Source: Bradyrhizobium ottawaense (lineage in GTDB: Bacteria; Pseudomonadota; Alphaproteobacteria; Rhizobiales; Xanthobacteraceae). From it: DNA of 64,000 bases. This document shows, one piece after another, positions 36,314 to 46,029 of the stretch. Position 1 is the stretch's first letter; each line of letters begins with the position of its first letter. The DNA is taken from the NCBI RefSeq assembly GCF_002278135.3, contig NZ_CP029425.2, positions 6,238,001 to 6,302,000 of the forward strand, given 5' to 3'. The notes under the pieces are model-generated. The model saw only the letters and a program-made list of their open reading frames with translations, searched no databases and was not told the DNA's origin. The translations under genes were made by a program, and so were the position numbers.

Positions 36314-36868
36314 ATGAAGATCTATCTGGCAGGCCCCGACGTGTTCCTGCCGGATGCAATCGAGATCGGCCGGCAGAAGGTCGCGATCTGCGGTCGCTAC
36401 GGGCTCACCGGCCTCTATCCGCTCGACAACGCCATCGACCTCACCGCGCCCGATGCCGCACGGCAGATCTTTTGCGGCAACGAGGCGATGATGGATGCGG
36501 CTGACGCCATCATCGCCAATCTCACCCCGTTCCGCGGCGCAGGCGCCGATCCCGGCACCGTCTACGAGCTCGGCTACATGGCCGGCCGCCGCAAATTGTG
36601 CCTGGCCTATTCCAACGACGGCGCCGCCTATGCCGACCGCCTCGGTCGCTTCATGGAGGTCACCTCCGAGGACGGGCGGCTGGTCGATGCGCAGGGGCTG
36701 ACGGTCGAGGATTTCGGCCACGTCGACAACCTCATGATGATCCATGCCCTGGAGCTGCACGGCTGCCCGCTGGTGACGCCGGCCGCGATGCCAATCGACG
36801 TCTGGCACGATCTGGCCGCGTTCGAGACTTGCGTCCGGATGGCGGCCGCGCGATTGATCGCTACATAA
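36314..36868 (+). CDS. Nucleoside 2-deoxyribosyltransferase family protein
   Basis: A 184-residue protein with KIYLAGPDVFLPDA at the start, MDAADAIIANLTPFRGAGAD and the catalytic-site-like PGTVYELGYMAGRRK, as in nucleoside 2-deoxyribosyltransferases and the related DUF4062-like nucleotide hydrolases. It probably cleaves or transfers the deoxyribosyl group of a nucleoside or nucleotide. It lies between dxs and tlyA on the same strand. Confidence 0.9.
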   Translation: MKIYLAGPDVFLPDAIEIGRQKVAICGRYGLTGLYPLDNAIDLTAPDAARQIFCGNEAMMDAADAIIANLTPFRGAGADPGTVYELGYMAGRRKLCLAYSNDGAAYADRLGRFMEVTSEDGRLVDAQGLTVEDFGHVDNLMMIHALELHGCPLVTPAAMPIDVWHDLAAFETCVRMAAARLIAT

Positions 36869-36895
36869 GCGACAAGCCCTGTCCTGGAGAGTCGA

Positions 36896-37630
36896 TTGTC
36901 CCCTGCCCGCAAGCGCGCAGATGTATTGCTGGTCGAGCGCGGCCTGTTCGAGAGCCGGGCGCGGGCGCGCGCGGCGATCGAGGCGGGCCTCGTCACCGCC
37001 GACGACAAGCCGGTCGCCAAACCGTCGGAGACGATTGCCGAGGACGCCGTGATCCAGGCCGAGCCCGCGCACCCCTACGTCTCCCGCGGCGGCGTCAAGC
37101 TCGCCGGCGCGCTGGAGCGGTATCCCATCGAGATCGAGGATCATGTCTGCCTCGACGTCGGCGCCTCCACCGGCGGCTTCACCGAGGTGCTGCTGGCGAA
37201 CGGCGCGAGCCTGGTGTTCGCCATTGACGTCGGCACCAGCCAGCTGCATGCCTCGCTGCGCGACCATCCCAAGATCGTGTCGATGGAGGCGACCGACATC
37301 CGCAGCTATGACGGCAAGCGGCTGCCGGCACGGCCCGATGTCGTCGTCATCGACGTCAGCTTCATCTCCCTGAAGACCGTGCTGCCCGTGGCGCTGTCGC
37401 TGGCCGCAGCACCAATGAGCCTGCTGGCGCTGATCAAGCCGCAATTCGAGGCTGACAGGAAGCACAACAAGAAGGGCATCGTCCGCGACGCCGCCGTGCA
37501 CCGGGAGATCTGCGACGACATTGCCGCCTTTGCCGCTTCGCTCGGCTGCACCGACATCGAGATCTTCCCCTCGCCGATCACGGGCGGCGACGGCAATATC
37601 GAATTCTTCCTGGGCGCGCGCCGTGGTTGA
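36896..37630 (+). CDS. tlyA: TlyA family rRNA methyltransferase/putative hemolysin
   Basis: A 244-residue protein with an N-terminal S4 RNA-binding domain ([20 protein letters not shown] and the following residues) and an FtsJ-type SAM domain ([45 protein letters not shown]). TlyA proteins 2'-O-methylate rRNA. Start is TTG 36896 with GGAGAG five bases upstream. The last eight bases overlap the GTG start of the next RNA methyltransferase, so the two are translationally coupled. Confidence 0.93.
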   Translation: MSPARKRADVLLVERGLFESRARARAAIEAGLVTADDKPVAKPSETIAEDAVIQAEPAHPYVSRGGVKLAGALERYPIEIEDHVCLDVGASTGGFTEVLLANGASLVFAIDVGTSQLHASLRDHPKIVSMEATDIRSYDGKRLPARPDVVVIDVSFISLKTVLPVALSLAAAPMSLLALIKPQFEADRKHNKKGIVRDAAVHREICDDIAAFAASLGCTDIEIFPSPITGGDGNIEFFLGARRG

Positions 37631-38870
37631 GCGTCTCACCATCGACCATGTCGGCCATCGCGGCGACGGCGTCTGCCTCGACGCCGGCGAAGCGATCTAC
37701 GTGCCCTACACGCTGGGCGGCGAGACCGTTGAGGTCGATCACGTCGTAGGCAACCATCCCGACCGCCGCAAGCTGCTCGCGGTCGACGTCGCAAGCCGGG
37801 AGCGCATCGAGCCGTTCTGTCCGCATTTCGGCGTTTGCGGCGGCTGCGCCATCCAGCACTGGTCGACCGAGCCATACCACGCCTGGAAGCGCGGCATCGT
37901 GGTGGAGACGCTGGCGCAGGCCGGCATCGATTGCGAGGTGGCGCCGCTGGTCGATGCTCATGGCGCCGGGCGCCGGCGCGTCACGCTGCACGGCCGCTTC
38001 GGCACGCATGATATCCTCAAGGTCGGTTTCTCCGCGACGAGCTCACACGACGTCATCCCGATCCATCGCTGCCCGATCCTCGATCCCGCACTCGACGGCG
38101 CGCTCGACGCCGCCTGGGCGCTGGCGGAGCCGCTGACGTCCAGGATGCCGGTGACCAAGCCGCTGGACATTCAGGTCACCGCCACCGCCAACGGCCTCGA
38201 TGTCGACGTGCGTGGCTCCGGCCCGCTGCCGACGCCGCTCGTCACCGCGCTGTCGCGCGTCGCCGAGCAGCACCGCCTGGCGCGGCTGACGCGGCATGGC
38301 GAATTGGTGCTGCAACGCCTGGCGCCGACAATAAAGATGGGCCGCGCAGAGGTGACGCTGCCGCCGGGCTCGTTCCTGCAGGCGACCGTCGCGGCCGAAG
38401 AGACGCTGGCAGCGCTCGTCGCGGAACGCATCGGCAAGGCCAAGGAGGTTCTCGACCTCTTCTGCGGCGTCGGGCCGTTCGCCTTGCGGCTCGCCGAAAA
38501 AGCGCGCGTCACCGCCTATGACAACGACGCCGGCGCTGTCGCAGCGCTGGCAAAAGCAGCGCGCACGCCGGGCCTGAAGCCGATCAAGGCCGAGCCGCGC
38601 GATCTGTTCCGCCGCCCCCTGGTGCCGCCGGAGCTGCGCGACTTCGACGCCGTGGTATTCGACCCGCCGCGCCAGGGCGCGCAGGCGCAGGCGCTGAAGC
38701 TCGCCGCGAGCAAGGTACCCGTCGTGGTCGCGGTGTCCTGCAACGTCGCAACCTTTGCCCGCGACGCGCGGCTGCTGATCGACGGCGGTTACAAGATCGA
38801 CGCCGTAGTGCCGGTCGATCAGTTCCGGCACACGCCACATGTGGAGCTGGTGGCGCGGTTCAGCCGGTGA
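37623..38870 (+). CDS. Class I SAM-dependent RNA uracil-5 methyltransferase (RumA/TrmA family)
   Basis: A 415-residue RNA methyltransferase. N-terminal TRAM-like beta region ([20 protein letters not shown]), an iron-sulfur cluster motif [16 protein letters not shown] plus Cys in HRCPIL, SAM motif [30 protein letters not shown] and the catalytic Cys in [13 protein letters not shown]. It methylates C5 of uridine in rRNA or tRNA. GTG 37623 overlaps the tlyA stop by eight bases. Confidence 0.92.
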   Translation: MVERLTIDHVGHRGDGVCLDAGEAIYVPYTLGGETVEVDHVVGNHPDRRKLLAVDVASRERIEPFCPHFGVCGGCAIQHWSTEPYHAWKRGIVVETLAQAGIDCEVAPLVDAHGAGRRRVTLHGRFGTHDILKVGFSATSSHDVIPIHRCPILDPALDGALDAAWALAEPLTSRMPVTKPLDIQVTATANGLDVDVRGSGPLPTPLVTALSRVAEQHRLARLTRHGELVLQRLAPTIKMGRAEVTLPPGSFLQATVAAEETLAALVAERIGKAKEVLDLFCGVGPFALRLAEKARVTAYDNDAGAVAALAKAARTPGLKPIKAEPRDLFRRPLVPPELRDFDAVVFDPPRQGAQAQALKLAASKVPVVVAVSCNVATFARDARLLIDGGYKIDAVVPVDQFRHTPHVELVARFSR

Positions 38871-38904
38871 CGTTGCACGCGCCCGCTCACCCTCGTCCGG
38901 GCCG

Positions 38905-39756
38905 CTATGCTGACGGCTCGAATTGCGGCTGCCATCGCAACAAATAGGACTGCAGCGAGCGCACCGCGATCGCCAGCAGGATGCCGACGAACATCATGAC
39001 GAAGATCGCGACCATCATCTCGCTGGCATTGGCGCGCGCCTCCGCTTCGATGATGAGCTTGCCGAGGCCGCGCTCGGCGCCGATGAACTCGCCGACGATG
39101 ACACCGATCAGCGCGAAGGACACCGCCGGCAAAAGCGAAGCGAACACCCAGGCAAGCGCGGACGGGATCACGACGGTACGCAGCACGGTGAATTCGCTGG
39201 CGCCGAGCAGACGGGCGGCCGCGATCTGGTCGCGGTCGACCGCCCGCGTTCCCTCGAACGTGTTGAAGAACACCACGAAGAAAACGACGAGCCATGCGGT
39301 CGCGATCTTGGAGAGGTCGCCGAGGCCGAAGATCAGGATGACGAGCGGCACCAGCGCAATGCGCGGTATCGAGTTGAGCGCCACGATGTAGGGCCCGAAC
39401 ACGCGGGCAAGGAAGTCCGAACGGCCGAGGATCAGGCCGGCCGCGATGCCGCTCGCTGAGCCGAACAGAAAGCCCCACCAGGTATTCTTCAGCGTGACGA
39501 GCGTGGCGAGCCACAGATTGTTGTCGTTGCCCCTGATGCAGGCGGCAAAGCCGCCGGCGTCAGAGAAGCAGCCGAGCCGCAGAAAGCTCTGCCAGATCAG
39601 CGACGGCTTGGCGACGAAATAGGGATCGAGGATTTTGGGCACGTAAGCCCTCGGCAGCAGCGCCTTGCTCCATTCAAAGCCCCACTGCCAGATGACGAGC
39701 ACGGCCGCGAGAATGGCCAATTGCCAGAACAGGATTACGGTGCGGCTGTTGGACAT
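38905..39756 (-). CDS. ABC transporter permease (SsuC/TauC type)
   Basis: A 283-residue inner-membrane permease with about six helices and the EAA-like loop ARLLGASEFTVLRTVVIPSA. It starts with LFWQLAILAAVLVIWQWGFE. Third gene of an importer set; the ATPase stop is two bases before this start. Family members import sulfonates, nitrate, thiamine precursors and aromatic acids, so the substrate is open. Confidence 0.92.
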   Translation of the reverse strand: MSNSRTVILFWQLAILAAVLVIWQWGFEWSKALLPRAYVPKILDPYFVAKPSLIWQSFLRLGCFSDAGGFAACIRGNDNNLWLATLVTLKNTWWGFLFGSASGIAAGLILGRSDFLARVFGPYIVALNSIPRIALVPLVILIFGLGDLSKIATAWLVVFFVVFFNTFEGTRAVDRDQIAAARLLGASEFTVLRTVVIPSALAWVFASLLPAVSFALIGVIVGEFIGAERGLGKLIIEAEARANASEMMVAIFVMMFVGILLAIAVRSLQSYLLRWQPQFEPSA

Positions 39757-39758
39757 GG

Positions 39759-40607
39759 TCAGTCGGCCCTGGTGCGGCGGAATTCTTCGCCGAGGGAGTG
39801 CCAGATGTGAGAATAGAGGCGGCCGAATTCGGCGCTCTCGCGCACGGAAACGGGATCGCGCGGCCGCGGGATGGCGACGTCGAAGTCCTCCTTCAGGCGC
39901 CCGGGCCGCGCCGAAAGCAGGATGATGCGGCTCGCCAGCGTCAAGGCCTCGCCGAGATCGTGCGTCACGAACAGCACGGTCTGCCGCTCGCGCTCCCAGA
40001 TCTCCAGCAGCGTCTTGTGCATCTCCAGCTTGGTGTGGGTGTCGAGCGCGCCGAACGGCTCGTCCATCAGCAGGATCTCAGGCTCCAAAATCAGCGTGCG
40101 CATCAAGGCGACGCGCTGACGCATGCCGCCGGACAGCATGCGTGGAAAGCTCTGCGCAAAGCCCGAGAGCCCCGCCTTCTCGACCGCCGCAGCGACGCGC
40201 CCGGCGCGCTCGGCCTTCGGCAATCCCGCGATCTCCAGCCCATAGCCGATGTTCTGCTCCACGGTTCGCCAGGGAAACAGCGTATCGCGCTGGAAGACAT
40301 AACCGACCCTGGGGTTGACCTTGCCGGTCTCGACGGTGTCCTGATCGATCAGGATACGTCCACCCGAGCGCGGCAACAGCCCCGCCACCATGTTGAGAAT
40401 GGTGCTCTTGCCGCAGCCGGACGGGCCGAGCAGCGCGACGAACTCGCCCTGCTTGACCTCGAAGGAGACGTCATCCACTGCCACGAACTCGTGGCCGGAC
40501 GCGTTGAAGCGCTTGGCAAGTCCCTGCACGGCGATGCGGGTGCGTGCCGCTGTCGCTTCATCCTCGTCGCGCGCGAGCGCAAGACCCTGGCCCGGCGCGG
40601 CGATCAT
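39759..40607 (-). CDS. ABC transporter ATP-binding protein (SsuB/TauB type)
   Basis: A 282-residue ATPase. Walker A LLGPSGCGKSTILNM near residue 60, Q-loop YVFQRDTLFPW, signature MLSGGMRQRVALMRTL, Walker B ILLMDEPFGALD, and H-loop VTHDLGEAL. It powers the importer with the adjacent permease; the start overlaps the substrate-binding gene's stop (ATGA). Confidence 0.95.
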   Translation of the reverse strand: MIAAPGQGLALARDEDEATAARTRIAVQGLAKRFNASGHEFVAVDDVSFEVKQGEFVALLGPSGCGKSTILNMVAGLLPRSGGRILIDQDTVETGKVNPRVGYVFQRDTLFPWRTVEQNIGYGLEIAGLPKAERAGRVAAAVEKAGLSGFAQSFPRMLSGGMRQRVALMRTLILEPEILLMDEPFGALDTHTKLEMHKTLLEIWERERQTVLFVTHDLGEALTLASRIILLSARPGRLKEDFDVAIPRPRDPVSVRESAEFGRLYSHIWHSLGEEFRRTRAD

Positions 40608-41650
40608 TTGTACTTCGCCCTGGCTGCCTGGAGGAAGCTCATGTCGACGACATCCTCGTATTTGGTCTCGGGAATATCCGTGCCCTTGCGGTACCAGGGC
40701 TTGGCGCCGCGTTCGAACGCGGGCTTGTCGATGACACCGTCATAGGCCCAGGTCGACTTGTCGAAACCGAGCTCGGCGCTGACCGCATCGGGGTCGATGC
40801 CCGAGAAATACTTCGGCGTGACCAGCGCCTGCACCTCCGCGAGCGGCGCAGCTTTCACGAACGCCATGGCGCGGTAGATCGCATTGACATAGGCCTGCAC
40901 CAACGCCTTGTCCTGCTCGACCGTGTCCTGGAGCGTGTAGATCACGAGCACGGGCAGCGCGCCGCCGAAATCCTTCTCGAACACGCCCGGCTTGGACGTG
41001 TCGTAGATCGTCCTGCCAAAGCCCTTCTTTTCGACCTCGACGATCCAGCTCGGCGGCGCCATGATGGCGTCGAACTGCTTGGTCTGGAGCGAGGGGAACA
41101 TCGTGTTGGGCCCCCCGCCCGCGACCCAGTTCACCCTATCACCGAGCCCGCGCGCCTCGAACACATAGGTGCCGAACACCCAGGTGCCGGAGCCGATGGC
41201 GGTGGCGGCAACGATCGGCTTGGCACCGTCAGGCCGCTTGTAGTCGGCAAGCTTCTCGACCGAATTGATCCCGCTGTCGTAGAGGTCCTGCCGGACCATG
41301 ATGTTGGCGTAGGAGCACACCATCTCGGTGGCGAGCAGGATCTTGCAGGGCTTGCCGCGGGCGCCGAGCTGAAGCGGGTGGCTGGCATCGCCGTGCGCGA
41401 ACAGTGCCTGCCCCGCCGCCAGCGTCTGGCGTCCGAACGTCCCGGCATTGCCGGTGATGAGCTTTGAATCGAGCCCCTCGTCCTTGAAGTACCCCTTCAG
41501 CTCCGCAATCATGCCGATGGCGTAGACAGGCGACACCGGTCCGAAGGCGAGCGAGACCTGCTTGCTTTGCGCAAGCAATCGCTCCGGCAACAGCGATGCT
41601 CCGGCCAATGCGGAGCCCGCGATCAGCGCCTGGCGCCTGGTAATGCTCAT
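40604..41650 (-). CDS. ABC transporter substrate-binding protein (SsuA/THI5-like)
   Basis: A 348-residue periplasmic binding protein with a Tat-like signal (SITRRQALIAGSALAGASLL). The mature start SLAFGPVSPVYAIGMIAELK, GYFKDEGLD and the HGDASHPLQLGARG segment fit the NMT1/THI5-like family. The ligand is unknown. The gene sits behind a CoA transferase and an HMG-CoA-lyase-like gene, so the ligand is likely an organic acid that these enzymes degrade (inference). Confidence 0.92.
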   Translation of the reverse strand: MSITRRQALIAGSALAGASLLPERLLAQSKQVSLAFGPVSPVYAIGMIAELKGYFKDEGLDSKLITGNAGTFGRQTLAAGQALFAHGDASHPLQLGARGKPCKILLATEMVCSYANIMVRQDLYDSGINSVEKLADYKRPDGAKPIVAATAIGSGTWVFGTYVFEARGLGDRVNWVAGGGPNTMFPSLQTKQFDAIMAPPSWIVEVEKKGFGRTIYDTSKPGVFEKDFGGALPVLVIYTLQDTVEQDKALVQAYVNAIYRAMAFVKAAPLAEVQALVTPKYFSGIDPDAVSAELGFDKSTWAYDGVIDKPAFERGAKPWYRKGTDIPETKYEDVVDMSFLQAARAKYK

Positions 41651-41691
41651 ATGCTCCTCCTCCCTTGTTTCTTGTCCGATACGCCGATCGG

Positions 41692-42906
41692 TCAGGACGG
41701 CGCGACCTTGATCGTCCCTGCCTGTCGCAGCGTGTCGATATCGTCCGGAGACATGCCGATCTCGCTCAGTATCTCGCTGCTATGCTCGCCGATCCCAGGG
41801 GGATCATAGCGGTTGGGCAGCCGCCTTCCGTCCATGGAAATCGGCAACAACGGCGTCTTGGCCTCGTTACCGTCGGGCAGCCGAATGGCGGTCAGGCCGC
41901 CGGACTGGTTGAGATGCGGATCATCGAAGAGATCGCCGGGCTTGTTGACCGGCGCATAGGGAAGATCGAGCTGCTCGAGGCGCGCGGCAAGATCGGCCTT
42001 GTCCCACGGCTTGAAGATCTTCGCGATCTCGGGGATCAGCCAGCCGCGATGATCGACGCGGTCGTTGCTCGTTGCAAAGCGCGGATCAACGAGCCAGGCT
42101 TCACGATCGAAGGCGCGGCAGAACGCCTCCCATTGCTCTTCACCGACGATGGTGACGAACAGCTTCGAGCCGTCCCTGGTGTCGAAGAGATCGTAGACCG
42201 GCCATGGGCTGTCCTTGATCGAATACGGGATCGACGGCTGGCCGCTGACCACTTCGCACATCATGGCCTGCGCCATCAGGAACACGTTGTTCTCGTACAG
42301 CGCGCTCTGGATGTAGCGCCCCCGGCCGGTCCGCTGCCGCTCGGCCAGCGCAGCCTGGATCGCGATCACGCCGAACATGCCGCCCATGACATCGTTGACC
42401 GAGGCCCCGGCACGCATCGGGCGGTCAGGCAGGCCGGTCATGTAGGCAAGGCCCCCCATCATCTGCACCACCTCGTCGAGCGCGAGGCGGTTCTCATAGG
42501 GTCCAGGCAGATACCCCTTGAGCGAGCAATAGATCAGGCGCGGCGCGAAGGCCGCGACGCTCTCGTAGTCGAGGCCGATCCGCTTCAACAAGCCCGGCCT
42601 GAAATTCTCGATCATGACGTCGCTGCTCTCGATCAGCCTGCGTGCGACGTCCTGGCCTTCCGCGGTCGACGTATCCAGCGCGATGCTGCGCTTGTTGCGG
42701 CTGTAGGTGGCGAAGAAACCGGCGGCTGGGCCCTTGAAAGTGCGGGTGCGGTCGCCCTTGGGCGGCTCGACCTTGATCACGTCGGCACCGAGATCGGCGA
42801 GGATCAAGCCGCAGCTCGGCCCCATCACCATCTGACTGAACTCGATGACACGAATGCCGGCGAGCGGGCGAAGCTCCGATGCCGTCTCACGCGCAACCGG
42901 CGTCAT
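41692..42906 (-). CDS. CaiB/BaiF-type class III CoA transferase
   Basis: A 404-residue family III CoA transferase: LAGIRVIEFSQMVMGPSCGL, VIKVEPPKGDRTR, YSRNKRSIALD, ENFRPGLLKRIGLDY and YLPGPYENRLALDEVVQM. It should activate the imported acid to its CoA thioester. ATG 42906 overlaps the stop of the upstream lyase (ATGA); an open frame continues to 43350 but is shadow. It is the second gene of the five-gene operon. Confidence 0.93.
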   Translation of the reverse strand: MTPVARETASELRPLAGIRVIEFSQMVMGPSCGLILADLGADVIKVEPPKGDRTRTFKGPAAGFFATYSRNKRSIALDTSTAEGQDVARRLIESSDVMIENFRPGLLKRIGLDYESVAAFAPRLIYCSLKGYLPGPYENRLALDEVVQMMGGLAYMTGLPDRPMRAGASVNDVMGGMFGVIAIQAALAERQRTGRGRYIQSALYENNVFLMAQAMMCEVVSGQPSIPYSIKDSPWPVYDLFDTRDGSKLFVTIVGEEQWEAFCRAFDREAWLVDPRFATSNDRVDHRGWLIPEIAKIFKPWDKADLAARLEQLDLPYAPVNKPGDLFDDPHLNQSGGLTAIRLPDGNEAKTPLLPISMDGRRLPNRYDPPGIGEHSSEILSEIGMSPDDIDTLRQAGTIKVAPS

Positions 42907-43838
42907 GCCGCGCTCCGCAGGACTTTGGGAATGCCGGCCTCGTGCAGATGCCCCGACAAGTGTTTTGCCGGGATATGTCGGGCGAGAATCTCGCGCGTCT
43001 GCATCAGACGGTCGAGGTCGATGCCAGTGGAGAGGCCCATGCGCTCCAGCATGAACACGAGGTCCTCGGTGACGATGTTGCCGCGCGCACCGGGGGCAAA
43101 GGGGCAGCCACCGAGGCCTGACACGGCGGCGTCGAAGCGGCGAATGCCGGCTTCGAGACCGGCGACGGCGTTGGCAAGGCCGGCGCCGAGCGTATCGTGC
43201 AGATGCAGCCGCAACGTCATTTGCGGCCCGACCTCGCGTCGCACGGCTGCAACGATCTGGCCGATCAGCTTTGGGGTGGCGTAACCAACGGTGTCGGCAA
43301 GCCCGATCTCGTCGGCACGGGCCTCGGCAAAGGCGCGCGCCACCCGGCACACCGCCGCTTCACTGACCTCGCCTTCGAGCGAGCAGCCGAAGGAGGTGGA
43401 TATCGCGCCCATCAGTTGCAGACGCTGCCCCACGGGCCGGGCGTCGATCGCGGCGCGAACCGCGCGAAATCCCTCGATCTGCTCATCGACCGTCCGGCGC
43501 ACATTGGCCTGGTTGTGCGTCTCGCTCGCCGAGATGACGAAATAGATGACGTCGACACCGGCGGCGATGGCACGCTCGGCGCCCTTCACGTTCGGCACCA
43601 GCGCACCGATGGTTGCCGACCTGTGCGTGAGCGCGTGCGCCATCACCGTATCGACATCGGCGAATTGCGGCACGACCTTTGGCGGCACGAACGAGCCGGC
43701 ATCGATCTCGCGCACGCCGGCAGCAGCGATCGTGTCGATCAAGGCGCATTTGGCTTCGGTCGGAACGAAGATGTCGAGATTCTGCAGACCATCGCGGGGA
43801 GCGACCTCGCAAATATGGACATCCGGCGCGCGTGCCAT
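42903..43838 (-). CDS. Hydroxymethylglutaryl-CoA lyase family protein
   Basis: A 311-residue HMGL-like TIM-barrel lyase. CEVAPRDGLQNL at the start, a SFVPPKVVPQFAD metal/substrate loop, LADTVGYATP, and the metal ligands LRLHLHDTLGAGLANA. SGLGGCPFAPGARGNIVTED with the catalytic Cys is close to the HMG-CoA lyase signature. It cleaves a 3-hydroxyacyl-CoA to acetyl- or pyruvate-type fragments. Start ATG 43838 has GGAGAG. First gene of the operon, probably repressed by the divergent GntR protein. Confidence 0.93.
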   Translation of the reverse strand: MARAPDVHICEVAPRDGLQNLDIFVPTEAKCALIDTIAAAGVREIDAGSFVPPKVVPQFADVDTVMAHALTHRSATIGALVPNVKGAERAIAAGVDVIYFVISASETHNQANVRRTVDEQIEGFRAVRAAIDARPVGQRLQLMGAISTSFGCSLEGEVSEAAVCRVARAFAEARADEIGLADTVGYATPKLIGQIVAAVRREVGPQMTLRLHLHDTLGAGLANAVAGLEAGIRRFDAAVSGLGGCPFAPGARGNIVTEDLVFMLERMGLSTGIDLDRLMQTREILARHIPAKHLSGHLHEAGIPKVLRSAA

Positions 43839-43855
43839 CGGGCTCTCCCTGGATC

Positions 43856-43885
43856 GATTGTATATTGTTGCATAAAAGAACAATC
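43856..43885. promoter_or_regulatory. Candidate GntR operator between divergent genes
   Basis: GATTGT and ACAATC form an inverted repeat around an AT-rich 18-base spacer, between the lyase operon and the GntR gene (90-base intergenic region). Position fits autoregulation plus control of the operon. The spacer is long, so a different half-site pairing is possible. Confidence 0.4.
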
Positions 43886-43927
43886 CATGGGACAGTCTGT
43901 CAAGCCCTAAACTTTGCGTGCACTGCA

Positions 43928-44839
43928 ATGACTGCATCCGACAGTTCCCGACAGCGCGGCACCCGAACCGACGGTTCCGAACGCGCCGAGCACCTCGCCG
44001 GCCTCATCATGGCGTTCGCCCGGCGCGAAGGCATGAAGGCCGGCGACCGCTTGATCGAACAAAGGCTTGCCGACGCGCTGGACCTTTCACGCGCGCCGAT
44101 CCGGCTCGGCCTCAAGGCTCTGGAGGCCGCGGGGTTGGCGCGCGGCGAGCCGCATCGCGGCTTTGTGCTGGCCAAGAATCCCACAAGCGGCGCAGCCCAA
44201 CCGGCGCTCGCCGCAGTCAGGCGCAACGAGCAGGTTTATGCGTCCGTCGCAGGCGACGTGCTCGCGAGCCGGCTGCCGACCGACGTTACCGAGGCGGAGC
44301 TGAAGCGCCGCTATGACGTCACGCGGGCCGAGCTGCAGCGGCTGCTGGACCGGATCGCTGCCGAGGGCTGGATCGCACGCCTGCCGGGCTATGGCTGGCG
44401 TTTCGCAGAGACGGTCTCGAGTCCCGAATCTCAAGCACAGGCCAAGGCGTTTCGTGCGGTGATCGAGCCGGCGGCAATCGCGCAGCCGGGCTTTGCCCTG
44501 CCGCAGGAAGTGATCGTACGTCTGCGCGAGCGCCAGCAGCGCGTCTTCGAAGGCGAGCTCGAGAAGATGACGATCGGCGAGATCTTTCACTCCGGCTGCG
44601 AATTCCACGAAGACATCATCCGCGGCGCCGGCAATCCCTTTTTTCTCGAAGCGCTCAGGCGCGTGAACTCGATCAGACGCCTGTTCGCCTATCGCAGCTT
44701 TGCCGACCGCGACGGCATGCGGCGTCACGTGCGCGAGCATCTGCGCCTGCTCGACATTCTGGAAACCGGGCGTTATGCCGAAGCGGCGGAACTGATGGCC
44801 AAGCACCTGCAACGGCCGCTGGTGGCGGGCTTGTCGTGA
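43928..44839 (+). CDS. GntR family transcriptional regulator
   Basis: A 303-residue regulator. The winged helix (AGDRLIEQRLADALDLSRAP, IRLGLKALEAAGLARGEPHR) is FadR/GntR-like. A second winged-helix-like segment follows (PTDVTEAELKRRYDVTRAEL, LLDRIAAEGWIARL), then a helical FCD-like effector domain with FHEDIIRGAGNPFFLEALRR. The two consecutive HTH-like regions make it longer than usual (about 230). ATG 43928. Divergent from the lyase/CoA transferase/ABC operon. Confidence 0.9.
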   Translation: MTASDSSRQRGTRTDGSERAEHLAGLIMAFARREGMKAGDRLIEQRLADALDLSRAPIRLGLKALEAAGLARGEPHRGFVLAKNPTSGAAQPALAAVRRNEQVYASVAGDVLASRLPTDVTEAELKRRYDVTRAELQRLLDRIAAEGWIARLPGYGWRFAETVSSPESQAQAKAFRAVIEPAAIAQPGFALPQEVIVRLRERQQRVFEGELEKMTIGEIFHSGCEFHEDIIRGAGNPFFLEALRRVNSIRRLFAYRSFADRDGMRRHVREHLRLLDILETGRYAEAAELMAKHLQRPLVAGLS

Positions 44840-44934
44840 TGCTCAAGCCAGGATTCCCTGGACCCGCCATCCGATCTTGATTCCGCTCAATCGTTCTGGC
44901 GCCCGTTGGTGCTAGAGGCTTGCTGTGCAAGGGC

Positions 44935-46029
44935 ATGGAGCGGACGTTTGTGGTTGACCGGCGACAGTTCATCGGGGCCGCGCTCGGGTTGCCCGCGGCT
45001 GCGATCGCCGGCTTCCCTGCCGCAGGGGCAACGATGACCTATGACGAGGCAGTGACGACGTCTCGGGCTCCGCTGCAGGCCGTGCCGAGGGATCGCGAGC
45101 TCGTGCGCTTTGCCACCCTCGCCGCCAACAGCCACAACACCCAGCCGTGGATCTTCTCCGCTCGCGGCAACGAGATCGCGATTGCACCGGACTTCACGCG
45201 CCGCTGCCCGGCCGTCGATCCGGACGATCATCACCTCTTCGTCAGTCTCGGCTGCGCCGCCGAAAACCTCATCCTCGCCGCATCCACGCTGGGCTGGCGC
45301 GCCGATCCGGTCATTGAGGGCGACCGGATCGTCATCGCGCTCGAAGAAGCGCCGCCCGCCGCATCGGCGTTGGCGGCCGCGATTCCGGTCAGGCAATGCA
45401 CCCGCGCGGCGTTCGACGGCAGGCCGGCCGCAACCGAGACCTTGCGCCAGCTCGAAAGCGCCTGCCGCGAACCTGATGTCGCGGCCATCCTGATGACCGA
45501 GCGCGCCGCGATCGCCGGGGTCACCGACTATGTGCTCGAAGGCAACTCCGTGCAAATGCGCGACAAGGCCTTCATGCGCGAGCTCGTGAGTTGGATTCGC
45601 TTCAACGAGACGGAGGCGCTCGCGACCATGGACGGGTTGTTCTCGCCCGCCTCGGGAAACCCGTCTCTGCCGTCATGGCTGGCACGGCCGCTGCTGAAGT
45701 TCTTCTTCACGGAGCGCAGCGAAAACAAGAAGTACCGGGAACAGCTCGCCAGCTCTGCGGGCGTCGTCGTGCTCGCGGCCGATCGCAGCGATACATCGCA
45801 CTGGATTGCGGTCGGCCGCGCCTGCCAGCGCTTCGGCTTGCAGGCGACCGCGCTCGGGCTCAAATATTCCTTCGTCAACCAGCCGGTCGAGGTGGCGGCG
45901 CTGAGGCCGCAATTCGCGGCCTCAATCGGACTGGGCGAGCGGCGTCCCGATATCGTGATGCGTTTCGGGTACGGCCCGGACCTGCCGAAATCGCAGCGGC
46001 GTCCGCCGGAGCTTGTGATGCGATCCTAA
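44935..46029 (+). CDS. Tat-exported nitroreductase-fold protein (Acg-like)
   Basis: A 364-residue protein with a twin-arginine motif (VDRRQFIGAALGLPAAAIAG) and then the nitroreductase/Acg-like fold: LAANSHNTQPWIF at the FMN-binding start, DPDDHHLFVSLGCAAEN, and IGLGERRPDIVMRFGYGP at the end. Acg-type proteins bind FMN in place of acting as typical nitroreductases. ATG 44935 is chosen (AAGGGC upstream). The stop overlaps the convergent gene at 46026. Confidence 0.85.
   Translation: MERTFVVDRRQFIGAALGLPAAAIAGFPAAGATMTYDEAVTTSRAPLQAVPRDRELVRFATLAANSHNTQPWIFSARGNEIAIAPDFTRRCPAVDPDDHHLFVSLGCAAENLILAASTLGWRADPVIEGDRIVIALEEAPPAASALAAAIPVRQCTRAAFDGRPAATETLRQLESACREPDVAAILMTERAAIAGVTDYVLEGNSVQMRDKAFMRELVSWIRFNETEALATMDGLFSPASGNPSLPSWLARPLLKFFFTERSENKKYREQLASSAGVVVLAADRSDTSHWIAVGRACQRFGLQATALGLKYSFVNQPVEVAALRPQFAASIGLGERRPDIVMRFGYGPDLPKSQRRPPELVMRS

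Noticed and set aside
41665..43284. Plus-strand frame of 539 codons over the CoA transferase and lyase genes
   Set aside because: Shadow frame with atypical composition.
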